A stretch of 13,046 bases of DNA, taken from the NCBI GenBank assembly GCA_025354965.1, contig JANXLW010000041.1, positions 1-13,046 on the forward strand, written 5' to 3'. This document shows positions 1-6,703 of the stretch, in pieces; within the stretch, counting starts at the first letter, position 1, and each line of letters opens with the position of its first letter. A program made the translations under genes and the position numbers. The notes under the pieces were generated by a model that was not told where the DNA came from, did no database searches, and saw nothing but the letters and a program-made list of their open reading frames with translations. This stretch comes from Betaproteobacteria bacterium. GTDB lineage: Bacteria > Pseudomonadota > Gammaproteobacteria > Burkholderiales > Burkholderiaceae_C.

Positions 1-330
1 AAGGGCCTGTTCCCCTGGACCGCTTCCGGCCGTGCCATTGCCAATGGCCGCGACGAAGGCGTGACCAAGCTGTTGTTCGACGACAGTGAGGAAGTAGGAT
101 CAGGAAACGGCCATGCTGGCCGGGGCCACGGCAAGATCCTGGGCGGCGGCATGGTCGGCACCCACGCTGGTGACATGATCGGCGAGATTGCCCTGGCCAT
201 CGAGATGGGCGCCGACGCGGTGGACATCGGCAAGACCATCCATGCGCACCCGACGCTGGGCGAAAGCATCGGCATGGCGGCCGAAGTGGCGCACGGCAGC
301 TGTACGGATTTGCCGCCAGCGCGAAAATAG
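1..330 (+). CDS. lpdA: Dihydrolipoyl dehydrogenase (E3), C-terminal part, 5' end outside window
   Basis: The reading frame is open from base 1 to the TAG at 328-330 and encodes the last 109 residues of dihydrolipoyl dehydrogenase, the FAD/NAD-dependent flavoenzyme that reoxidises dihydrolipoyl groups of 2-oxoacid dehydrogenase complexes in the cytoplasm. Visible family features are FPWTASGRAIA, the GEIALAIEMGA helix and the dimer-interface signature HAHPTLGES, whose first His with the following Glu region forms the active-site base in this family. The ending AAEVAHGSCTDLPP is typical of the family. A Gly/His-rich stretch (about residues 31-43 of the visible part) sits where E. coli Lpd has a short turn; it looks like a loop insertion. 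A complete separate ODH-type sucA-sucB-lpd cluster starts at 8842, so this copy more likely belongs to the pyruvate dehydrogenase operon. That assignment is inference, since aceE/aceF are not in view. Confidence 0.93.
   Translation, partial: KGLFPWTASGRAIANGRDEGVTKLLFDDSEEVGSGNGHAGRGHGKILGGGMVGTHAGDMIGEIALAIEMGADAVDIGKTIHAHPTLGESIGMAAEVAHGSCTDLPPARK
226..330 (+). repeat. Direct repeat copy 1: functional 3' end of lpdA
   Basis: The last 35 codons of lpdA are repeated in the same orientation at 1014-1118. By hand count 86 of 105 positions match with no indel, and 284-314 is identical to 1072-1102 (31 nt). Similarity ends at the stop codons; the downstream sequences are unrelated. The 2'-5' RNA ligase gene lies between the two copies. 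Confidence 0.9.
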
Positions 331-374
331 CCTCTCCTTCGCATCTGAATTGGGGGACTTCACCAGGAGGCGGT

Positions 375-992
375 ATGTATGCGCAGTCCACATTGCCCGG
401 GTTTGACAGTGCCCCGCCCGGGGCTCCACCTTCGGCAAAAGTAGCAGCAAAATTTCGGCGTCGGCGGGCGCCCTATACCTTGTTCTTCTCCATTTTTCCG
501 CAAGCCGATGCTGCCAAGGTCATCGCGATACGAGGTGCATTTTTGGGGCGCGAGCATGGACTGGTCGGCCAACCGCTGTTAGCACGTCGCTTGCATGTCA
601 CGTTGCACGACCTCGGCGGGTATGCCGAATTGCCGGCAGACATTGTCAAGACCGCCAGAGCGGCCGGTGACGCTGTGGCGGCACGAGTGTTCGACGTGGT
701 CTTTGACCGCGCGATGAGTTTTCCGAGCAGTGCGACATACGTTTTGTGTGGCGGCGCTGGCACCGAACAACTCTCGGCTTTCCGCCACAGCCTTGGCCTG
801 CAGATGGGTAAGGCGGGCTTGCTGGTAAAGCGCAGCTTTACGCCGCATATGACTGTTTTGTATGATCGCCACCCCATTGCCGAGCACACCATTGAACCCA
901 TCACCTGGACTGCGAAGGAATTTGTCCTTATCAATAGCCATGTTGGCAAAGGGGTGCATGAGGTGCTGGGACGTTGGTCCTTGCGCGCCTGA
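375..992 (+). CDS. 2'-5' RNA ligase family protein (2H phosphoesterase superfamily, LigT/ThpR-like)
   Basis: This 205-residue protein carries the two HxTx motifs that define the 2H phosphoesterase fold: HVTL at residues 74-77 and HMTV at 158-161, about 84 residues apart as expected. Family members hydrolyse 2',3'-cyclic phosphodiesters or reversibly join tRNA halves through a 2'-5' bond in vitro; the physiological substrate of most bacterial members is unknown. Residues 1-32 are Pro/Ala/Arg-rich and precede the first beta strand (PYTLFFSIFP, 33-42), so they form an N-terminal extension. The start is supported by a perfect AGGAGG at 365-370, although its 4-nt spacing to ATG is short. It begins 44 nt after the lpdA stop in the same direction and could be co-transcribed with lpdA. 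A degenerate copy of the lpdA tail immediately downstream suggests the gene arrived with a rearrangement. Confidence 0.88.
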   Translation: MYAQSTLPGFDSAPPGAPPSAKVAAKFRRRRAPYTLFFSIFPQADAAKVIAIRGAFLGREHGLVGQPLLARRLHVTLHDLGGYAELPADIVKTARAAGDAVAARVFDVVFDRAMSFPSSATYVLCGGAGTEQLSAFRHSLGLQMGKAGLLVKRSFTPHMTVLYDRHPIAEHTIEPITWTAKEFVLINSHVGKGVHEVLGRWSLRA

Positions 993-1000
993 ACGCACTC

Positions 1001-1118
1001 GACGTAGCGCTGGATCGGCAAGACCATTCATTCGCATCCCAAGCTGGGCGAGTCCATTGGCACGGCTGCCTAAGTGGCGCACGGCAGCTGTACGGATTTG
1101 CCACCGGCGCACAAGTGA
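1001..1118 (+). pseudogene. Degenerate remnant of the lpdA 3' end
   Basis: Translation from 1014 gives IGKTIHSHPKLGESIGTAA, then an in-frame TAA at 1071-1073, then VAHGSCTDLPPAHK and a TGA at 1116-1118. It matches the C-terminus of the lpdA gene ending at 330 (29 of 34 residues identical). Similarity may reach back to about 1001 (gacg...) with a 2-nt deletion just before 1014. No start codon or ribosome binding site accompanies it. Of the 19 differences from copy 1, 13 are silent by hand count, so the two tails probably diverged as parts of working genes before one was orphaned. It fills most of the 191-nt space between the RNA ligase and the M16 peptidase. Confidence 0.88.
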
Positions 1119-1183
1119 TGGCAGGTCTGATGCCAGCCAGCTAAGATCGGCGTTTTCCTGAAGTTTCAATGGGAGTGAATGCA

Positions 1184-3916
1184 ATGCGTGTTTCAATCAA
1201 ACTGTTTGCCTTGGCGTTGATCGTCGGCCTGCATGGCGTCGCACCACCAACGGCTCAGGCACAAGTGCTTCCCGCGGGCATGACACGAGTGACTTCGGTT
1301 GAAGGTGTCGAAGAATATCGGTTGGCCAACGGTCTGCAGGTGTTGTTGATTCAGGACGACAGCAAGCCCACCACTACCGTCAACGTCACCTACCGGGTCG
1401 GTAGCAAGCACGAAAACTATGGTGAAACCGGCATGGCGCATTTGCTGGAGCACATGCTGTTCAAGGGATCGCCGGGCCACAGCACGGTGTGGGCCGAATT
1501 CACCAAACGCGGATTGCGCGCCAATGGTTCGACCTGGCTGGATCGCACCAATTATTTCGCCAGTTTTTCTGCCAACGAAGAGAATTTGCAGTGGTATCTG
1601 GGCTGGCAGGCCGACGCCATGGTCAACAGCTATGTCGCCCGCAAGGACCTGGACACCGAGATGACGGTGGTGCGCAATGAAATGGAGCGCGGCGAGAACA
1701 ACTCGGGGAGCATTCTGTTTGAGCGGGTGATGAGCACTGCTTACCAGTGGCACAACTACGGCAAAAGCACCATCGGCGCGCGTGCTGACGTCGAAGGCGT
1801 CAACATCGAACGCCTGCAGGCTTTCTATCACACCTATTACAGGCCGGCCAACGCTACCGTGATTGTGAGCGGCAAGTTTGACCCGGTCAAAGTGCGTCAA
1901 TGGATTGGTGAGTATTTCGGCCCGCTGAAAAATCCGCAAACACCGCTGCCTTTGCTCTACACGCTGGACCCGGCGCAGGATGGTGAAAAGAGCATCACTG
2001 TGCGCCGTGTGGGCGGCTCGCCGACCTTGTACGCCCTTTACCACGTGCCGCCCGGTGCCAGCCCGGACTACGCCGCCATCTCTGCGTTGGACCTGATTCT
2101 GGGCGATACACCTTCCGGTCGGTTGCACACCCGCATCGTGGAAAAGCAACTGGCCGCAGGCGCCTTCAGCTTTTCGCAGGGGCTGCAAGACCCTGGTTTT
2201 ACGCTGCTGGGGTTGGCGCTGGCACCGGGGCAAGACATGGACAAGGCGCGTCAGGCCATGCTCGACACCATCGAGTCGCTGGGCACCGAACCGGTGACCC
2301 AGGAAGAACTGGACCGCGCCAAGCTTAAGCATCTGACCGAGTGGGAGCTGCGTTTTACCAACCCCGAACAGGTTGGTGTCGCCTTGTCGGAGTCGATTGC
2401 ACAAGGCGATTGGCGCATGTTTTTTGTTGGCCGCGACAAGGTGCGTGAGCTGACGCTGGCCGACGTGAACCGGGTTGCCAGCAACTATCTGGTGCGCGAC
2501 AACCGCACCCTGGGAACCTACATTCCGACCGAAAAACCGGTGCGCGCACCAGCACCGGCCAATGTGGATGTAGCGGCTGTGGTGAAAGACTACAAGGGCG
2601 ACGCAGCAGCGGCGCAAACCGAAGTATTTGACGCGTCACCCGCCAACATCGACAAGCGCACCGAGACCAGCCAACTGGCCAATGGCATGAAAGTCAGCCT
2701 GCTGGCCAAAGGTGCGCGCGGCAAGGCCGTCAGCGGCAACATTCACCTGCATTTTGGTGATGAGAAAAGCATTTTTGGCTTGAAGGCAATAGGCGAGGCG
2801 ACCGCTGCCATGTTGAACAAGGGCACCAGTGCGTTGACCCGCCAACAAATCCAGGACAAGTTTGACCAGCTCAAGGCGCAGGTCGGGTTTCACGGTGGCC
2901 CCACTTTTGCAGGTGTCAGCTTCAAGACCACGCGGGACAACCTGCCGGGTGTCATTGCATTGGTGTCGGAGGTACTCAAAGGGGCCACCTTTCCTGCCAC
3001 TGCACTGGAAGAATACAAGCGCCAGATGCTGAGTGCGATTGATGAACAGCGCAAAGACCCCGACGCCATCGTTGCTACCGAACTGGGTCGCTATGGCAAT
3101 CCGTACCCCAAGGGCGATGTTCGCTACGCCGCTACTTTCGACGAACAGGTTGACGAAATCAAGAGCCTGACAGTGGCGCAACTGCAGGCTTTCCACCGCA
3201 AGTTTTATGGTGCCCAGTTTGGACAGGCCGCTTTTGTGGGTGACCTGGACGCGGCGCCGACCAAAGCCGCGCTGGCAGACGCCTTGGGTGCATGGGCGTC
3301 AGCGTCCGGCTACACCCGGGTGCCATCACCGTTGGTGGCAGTCAAGGCAGATCGATTTGTCTTCAAGACGCCGGACAAGCAGAATGCCTTCATGCAAGTT
3401 GAGCAAAGTTTTCCGGTTAGCGACAACGACCCCGACTACCCGTTGCTGACACTGGCCAACTTTATGCTGGGACAAGGCGGCAGCTCAAGGCTGTGGGTTC
3501 GCATTCGAGAGAAAGGCGGCTTGAGTTACGACGTGCGCTGTGGCGTGAGCTGGAACAACTATGAAGCCAACAGCGGTTGGGCAGCCACCGCCATCTTTGC
3601 ACCACAAAACCGCAGCAAGGTCGAGACCGCGTTCAAGGAAGAAGTCGAGCGTATGCTCAAAGACGGCTTTGACGAAAAAGAGTTGCAGGACGCGAAGCAA
3701 AGTCTGCTCAATTTCCGTCGACTGTCGCGCGCCCAGGATGCTAATTTGTCGGGCTCCCTGGCGTCCAATCTGAAGCTGGGACGCAGCTTTGCCATCACGC
3801 AAAAAGTGGATGACCAAATTGCCGCAGCCACGCTGGACCAGGTGAATACGGCCATCCGCAAGTACCTGCAGCCAGCCTCGTTTGTTTATGGGTTTGGGGG
3901 AGATTTCAAGGAGTGA
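1184..3916 (+). CDS. M16 family zinc metallopeptidase (pitrilysin-like, two-half single chain), secreted
   Basis: This 910-residue protein belongs to the inverzincin family M16. With the ATG at 1184 as residue 1, the zinc motif HLLEH lies at 86-90 and the downstream Glu pair sits in TEMTVVRNEM at 159 and 166, the usual seven apart and at the usual distance from the motif. The first half should therefore be catalytic. The C-terminal half lacks HxxEH but has the conserved VRIREKGGLSYDVR segment (Arg/Tyr substrate-binding pair) of the inactive half. The N-terminus (MRVSIKLFALALIVGLHG, ending near AQA) is a signal peptide, so the enzyme is probably periplasmic. I prefer ATG 1184 over ATG 1169 because GGGAG at 1171-1175 is 8 nt upstream and gives a cleaner signal peptide. 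The protein substrate cannot be read from the sequence. It ends 5 nt from the convergent lactonase gene. Confidence 0.93.
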   Translation: MRVSIKLFALALIVGLHGVAPPTAQAQVLPAGMTRVTSVEGVEEYRLANGLQVLLIQDDSKPTTTVNVTYRVGSKHENYGETGMAHLLEHMLFKGSPGHSTVWAEFTKRGLRANGSTWLDRTNYFASFSANEENLQWYLGWQADAMVNSYVARKDLDTEMTVVRNEMERGENNSGSILFERVMSTAYQWHNYGKSTIGARADVEGVNIERLQAFYHTYYRPANATVIVSGKFDPVKVRQWIGEYFGPLKNPQTPLPLLYTLDPAQDGEKSITVRRVGGSPTLYALYHVPPGASPDYAAISALDLILGDTPSGRLHTRIVEKQLAAGAFSFSQGLQDPGFTLLGLALAPGQDMDKARQAMLDTIESLGTEPVTQEELDRAKLKHLTEWELRFTNPEQVGVALSESIAQGDWRMFFVGRDKVRELTLADVNRVASNYLVRDNRTLGTYIPTEKPVRAPAPANVDVAAVVKDYKGDAAAAQTEVFDASPANIDKRTETSQLANGMKVSLLAKGARGKAVSGNIHLHFGDEKSIFGLKAIGEATAAMLNKGTSALTRQQIQDKFDQLKAQVGFHGGPTFAGVSFKTTRDNLPGVIALVSEVLKGATFPATALEEYKRQMLSAIDEQRKDPDAIVATELGRYGNPYPKGDVRYAATFDEQVDEIKSLTVAQLQAFHRKFYGAQFGQAAFVGDLDAAPTKAALADALGAWASASGYTRVPSPLVAVKADRFVFKTPDKQNAFMQVEQSFPVSDNDPDYPLLTLANFMLGQGGSSRLWVRIREKGGLSYDVRCGVSWNNYEANSGWAATAIFAPQNRSKVETAFKEEVERMLKDGFDEKELQDAKQSLLNFRRLSRAQDANLSGSLASNLKLGRSFAITQKVDDQIAAATLDQVNTAIRKYLQPASFVYGFGGDFKE

Positions 3917-3921
3917 TGGCT

Positions 3922-4776
3922 TCAGGGCCAACCGGCACTGGGCACCGCGACCCCCAGCGTATGGATGGCGCCGGGCCGGGACGCAAGCGATTGCTCGGGC
4001 GTGGCCATGACCTTGGTCGTCAACACAAACAGGGTGCGGTGGTCTGGCCCACCCAGCATGCAGGCTACGGCCTGACCCGGTGTGGCAATGCGGTGCGTGA
4101 CCTCGCCACCCTCGCGCACTCGCAGCACCTCGCGGCTGGTGGGCGATGCCAGCCAGATGGCGCCCTCTGCATCGAGGCTGATGCCGTCTGGTGTGGCGTT
4201 GTTCAAGGCCGCCCAGACGCGACGACCGCTCAATGAGCCGTCGTCGGCAATATCAAAAGCCGTCAAGCGCGAGGCGTAGCTCTCGCCAATGATCAGCGTG
4301 CGGCCGTCGGGGGTAATCACCGCGCCATTGGGGAAATGCAAATCGTCGGCCACCACTCTGGCTTGGCCATCGGGCTGCACCAGAATCAGATTGGTCGTGC
4401 GGGGCGTTTGCTTGGCAGCAAAGTCAAAACCAAAGTTGCCAACATAGGCGCGCCCCTGAGCATCCACCACCATGTCGTTGCAATGAAAAGGCGCCAGTGC
4501 AGACAGATCAGCCACCTCTGTTAATACCTTGCCGTCGAGCCGCAGCAGACGCCGATCGGTCATCGACACAATCAGCAGTCTTCCGTCTGGCAGCCAGCCC
4601 AGACCGGATGGCTGACCGGGCACCGTCACCACCGTTTCACAACGCCCCGCCATGTCCACCCGCTGCACGCGATGGGTGTGAAAGTCCGAAAACCACAAGG
4701 CACCGTCATGCCAGCGCGGCGACTCGGGGAAAGCCAGTTGGTTCAGAAATGGTGTGAGGTGGAGGTCGGTTTGCAT
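3922..4776 (-). CDS. SMP-30/gluconolactonase/LRE family protein (lactonase-type beta-propeller)
   Basis: The 284-residue product has the residues that bind the divalent metal in SMP-30 gluconolactonases: Glu18 in FPESPRWH, Asn100 in HCNDMVVD, Asn150 in FPNGAVITPDG, and Asp197 in TPDGISLD. The repeated blade pattern (GLGWLPDGRLLIV, AYVGNFGFD, GAIWLASP) fits a six-bladed propeller. Family members hydrolyse sugar lactones or related esters; the actual substrate is unknown. The frame is open further upstream to about 4890, but that part overlaps the preceding remnant and reads as nonsense, while ATG 4776 puts Glu18 where the family has it. No strong ribosome binding site precedes 4776, so translation may rely on coupling from upstream. 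No signal peptide is seen. It follows the broken hydrolase by 20 nt and is convergent with the M16 gene. Close neighbours give no pathway hint. Confidence 0.88.
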   Translation of the reverse strand: MQTDLHLTPFLNQLAFPESPRWHDGALWFSDFHTHRVQRVDMAGRCETVVTVPGQPSGLGWLPDGRLLIVSMTDRRLLRLDGKVLTEVADLSALAPFHCNDMVVDAQGRAYVGNFGFDFAAKQTPRTTNLILVQPDGQARVVADDLHFPNGAVITPDGRTLIIGESYASRLTAFDIADDGSLSGRRVWAALNNATPDGISLDAEGAIWLASPTSREVLRVREGGEVTHRIATPGQAVACMLGGPDHRTLFVLTTKVMATPEQSLASRPGAIHTLGVAVPSAGWP

Positions 4777-4796
4777 GTTGGAATGGAGCTTAAGCG

Positions 4797-5224
4797 CTAC
4801 TTCTGGCGCCAGATGTCCCCTTGGCGCAAGCCCTGCGGCGCCAGCAGCCGACGGCGTGCCGCGGTATCTCCCAGCAGAGTGGCACGCCACCAGACGCTGC
4901 TGATGCTGGCCATCAGCGCGTGCTGGGCAGCTTGCACATCACGTGTCACTGCTTCACGCGGCACAATTTCTACCGCGCGGCCAGTCTGCCCGGCAAAGGT
5001 CATGTGGTCGGCGTCCTGCAGCACCAGTTGCGCCTTGTCGCCTGTGGGCAGGGCATCAAAAACGGCCACGCGCCGTTCGGGTGTTGCCCCCACGCCCACC
5101 ATGTCGGCGTCACGCGTGCCGGTGATCTGGAAGAACATCTTGCTCTCCTGTTCCTGGACGGCACTGCGCAGATCGTTTCAAGCGCCGCCATTTGGGCCAG
5201 TATCCGGGAAATTCGTTCGTTCAT
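4797..5224 (-). pseudogene. Chimeric pseudogene: N-terminus of a conserved hypothetical protein fused to the C-terminal part of an alpha/beta hydrolase
   Basis: Starting at ATG 5224, with AAAGGAG 4 nt upstream (5229-5235 on this strand), the frame reads MNERISRILAQMAALE. A single-base loss near 5176-5175 then shifts it; in the next frame the sequence continues NDLRSAVQEQESKMFFQI. Together these resemble, from memory, the N-terminus of a conserved Burkholderiales protein of unknown function. At about 5123 the sequence switches without frame change to TGTRDADMVGVGATPERR and later DADHMTFAGQTGRAVEI, which looks like the last ~108 residues of a predicted dienelactone-hydrolase-like alpha/beta hydrolase. 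The triad Asp and His regions are present but the nucleophile Ser elbow is missing, so no active enzyme can be made. Two genes seem to have been joined by an internal deletion. A short 113-residue product from ATG 5138 is possible but unlikely to be functional. Confidence 0.72.
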
Positions 5225-5304
5225 GGGGCTCCTTTGCCGACCAGGTCTACCAGCCCAAGCGCAGCGGGCAGGATCAACTACAGAAAATCAGCTCGGGATT
5301 GAAC

Positions 5305-5895
5305 TCAGTGCAGTGCCGGTTCAACCGCCTGCGAAGTCTGCAGCGGTGGCGACTCAGGTGCGGCAGTTGGCACCCGGCGCGCACCGTCAAAACGGCGATT
5401 CCAATAGGTGCCGGCCATGTCGTCCACCCGCACTTCGGAACCGGGCTTGGGGGAATGGATGAACTTGCCTTCGCCAATATAAATGCCGACATGGCTGAAA
5501 GCACGCCGCATCGTGTTGAAGAACACCAGGTCACCAGGCTGCAAGTCCGCCCGGTCGATTTTTTCAGTCGCGGCGGCCTGCTGCTCGGCCTTGCGCGGCA
5601 AAACCAGGCCCACCGTTTGCTCGTACATGGCTTTCACAAAGCCGCTACAGTCAAAACCGCTTTCCACGGAGTTGCCGCCGCGCCGGTAGGGAACACCGAG
5701 AAAACCCATGGCGGTAAAGACCAGCTCGGACGCTTTTTCACCAACCGACTGACGTACCTGGTCCAGCCGCGCGATCAAACCCTTGTCGCTTAGCAACTGG
5801 TCCAGGTCATCGCCCGCAATTGGCGGGCCGGCCTGCACACTGGCGGCAAACAAGAGGGCCACCAGGGTGGCGGGGATTCGCTTCGGGGCTGACAT
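5305..5895 (-). CDS. C40 (NlpC/P60) family peptidase, secreted
   Basis: The 196-residue protein starts with a signal peptide (MSAPKRIPATLVALLFAASVQA, likely cleaved after Ala22) and carries an NlpC/P60 domain. Catalytic Cys83 lies in GFDCSGFV, His135 in SHVGIYIG, and the third polar residue is His147 in GKFIHSP; the RADLQPGDLVFF segment between them is also typical. Such enzymes cut peptide cross-bridges or stem peptides of peptidoglycan in the periplasm during wall growth or remodelling. The C-terminal ~25 residues are Pro/Ala/Gln-rich and low in structure. ATG 5895 was chosen over a TTG at 5916 because it gives a normal signal peptide; the ribosome binding site is weak. It is transcribed away from the isochorismatase-family gene, with 104 nt between the two starts. 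Confidence 0.92.
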   Translation of the reverse strand: MSAPKRIPATLVALLFAASVQAGPPIAGDDLDQLLSDKGLIARLDQVRQSVGEKASELVFTAMGFLGVPYRRGGNSVESGFDCSGFVKAMYEQTVGLVLPRKAEQQAAATEKIDRADLQPGDLVFFNTMRRAFSHVGIYIGEGKFIHSPKPGSEVRVDDMAGTYWNRRFDGARRVPTAAPESPPLQTSQAVEPALH

Positions 5896-5912
5896 GGCCC
5901 GCAGTATAAGTG

Positions 5913-5927
5913 CCAAGTCAAACTTGG
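5913..5927. promoter_or_regulatory. Small perfect palindrome in the divergent intergenic region
   Basis: CCAAGT-CAA-ACTTGG is a perfect 6-bp inverted repeat with a 3-nt centre, and a further ACTTGG follows at 5931-5936. It lies 18 nt upstream of the C40 peptidase start and 72 nt upstream of the isochorismatase-family start, where a shared operator could sit. A chance hairpin is equally possible. Confidence 0.25.
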
Positions 5928-5999
5928 TGGACTTGGGCAGAATACCTGCGGTTTAATCAGGGATTGCTGAATTGCCTCAATCACGCCAGAAAGCTTGCC

Positions 6000-6602
6000 A
6001 TGTTGTTAGACGCTGCTCAATCTCAACTCGTGCTGGTGGACTATCAGGTCCGCCTGATGCCCGCCATTTTTGAAAGTGGCCTGGTGCTGGCCAATGCGGT
6101 TCGCCTGGGGCAACTGGCGCGCTTGCTGGAAGTGCCGGCCTGGGGTACCGAGCAAAACCCGTCCAAACTGGGCGAGAACGTGCCCGAGCTGCGCTCGCTG
6201 TGTGCGCAGACTTTAAGCAAAATGCAATTCAGCGCTGTGGAGGAGGGCCTGGGCGAATGGTTGCGGCCACCGGCCAAACCCTTGGCTGGCAACGCCCGCA
6301 GTTTGCCGAAACATCTGCAAAAGCCACAAGCCACTACTGCCGAGCGCAATACGATTGTTATTGCCGGTTGCGAGGCACATGTCTGCTTGTTGCAAACGGC
6401 GCTGGATTTGCTGGAAGACGAGTTTGACGTCTGGGTCGTCACCGATGCCTGCAGTTCGCGCACCGAGCGCAATCGGGACGCTGCTTTTGACCGTCTGGCA
6501 GGTGCCGGGGCCGAGTTGGTGACAACCGAGATGGTGGCGTTTGAGTGGCTGCGCAGCGCCGAGCATCCGGCGTTCAAGTCGGCACAGGCGCTGATCAAGT
6601 AG
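6000..6602 (+). CDS. Isochorismatase family cysteine hydrolase
   Basis: The 200-residue protein has the Asp-Lys-Cys triad of the isochorismatase-like fold: Asp14 in LVLVDYQ, Lys74 in TLSKMQFSA, and Cys129 in IAGCEAHVCLLQTALDL. The strand VVTDACSSR (147-154) and the pattern of a hydrolase close to YcaC-like members are also present. It is cytoplasmic, with no signal peptide. Members hydrolyse vinyl ethers or amides, but which substrate is used here cannot be said; residues specific to nicotinamidase or true isochorismatase are not evident. I chose ATG 6000 because the frame upstream (from 5910) does not look like family sequence and the VLVDYQ strand comes at the expected distance. The ribosome binding site is poor (AGAAAG about 5 nt before). 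It is followed by prpE after 101 nt that contain a separate promoter. Confidence 0.87.
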   Translation: MLLDAAQSQLVLVDYQVRLMPAIFESGLVLANAVRLGQLARLLEVPAWGTEQNPSKLGENVPELRSLCAQTLSKMQFSAVEEGLGEWLRPPAKPLAGNARSLPKHLQKPQATTAERNTIVIAGCEAHVCLLQTALDLLEDEFDVWVVTDACSSRTERNRDAAFDRLAGAGAELVTTEMVAFEWLRSAEHPAFKSAQALIK

Positions 6603-6644
6603 CTTGCCAGGTTTTGTTGGGTGTTGCTGGCGCGAGTCAGCTTG

Positions 6645-6672
6645 TTGCAAGTTGAGTGCTCATAATTATAAA
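6645..6672 (+). promoter_or_regulatory. Candidate sigma-70 promoter of prpE
   Basis: TTGCAA (6645-6650) and TATAAA (6667-6672) are separated by 16 nt in an AT-rich patch of an otherwise GC-rich region. Transcription would start near 6679, giving a leader of about 25 nt that contains the prpE ribosome binding site GGAG at 6693-6696. Confidence 0.5.
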
Positions 6673-6703
6673 TTCAGTTTTACGACCCGCCTGGAGACAA
6701 ACA

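Noticed and set aside
1119..1135. TGGCA-GGTCTGA-TGCCA hairpin after the lpdA remnant
   Set aside because: The stem is 5 bp without a T tract; it may be coincidental.
1193..2617. Long open frame antisense to the M16 peptidase (474 codons)
   Set aside because: It is a shadow of the GC-rich peptidase gene: composition is His/Gln/Arg-rich with no recognisable domain, and the + strand has clear family motifs.
4672..5793. + strand open frame (373 codons) across the SMP-30, hydrolase remnant and C40 genes
   Set aside because: It spans three genes that read clearly on the other strand, and its translation has Arg/Ser-rich shadow composition.
5906..5923. TTGACT and TATACT on the - strand just upstream of the C40 peptidase as a promoter
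   Set aside because: The two boxes are only about 7 nt apart, and the -10 would lie too close to the start codon.
5992..6609. AGCTTGCCA occurring on both sides of the isochorismatase-family gene (5992-6000 and 6601-6609)
   Set aside because: A 9-bp match at 600-nt distance is weak, and nothing else suggests a mobile insertion with target duplication.
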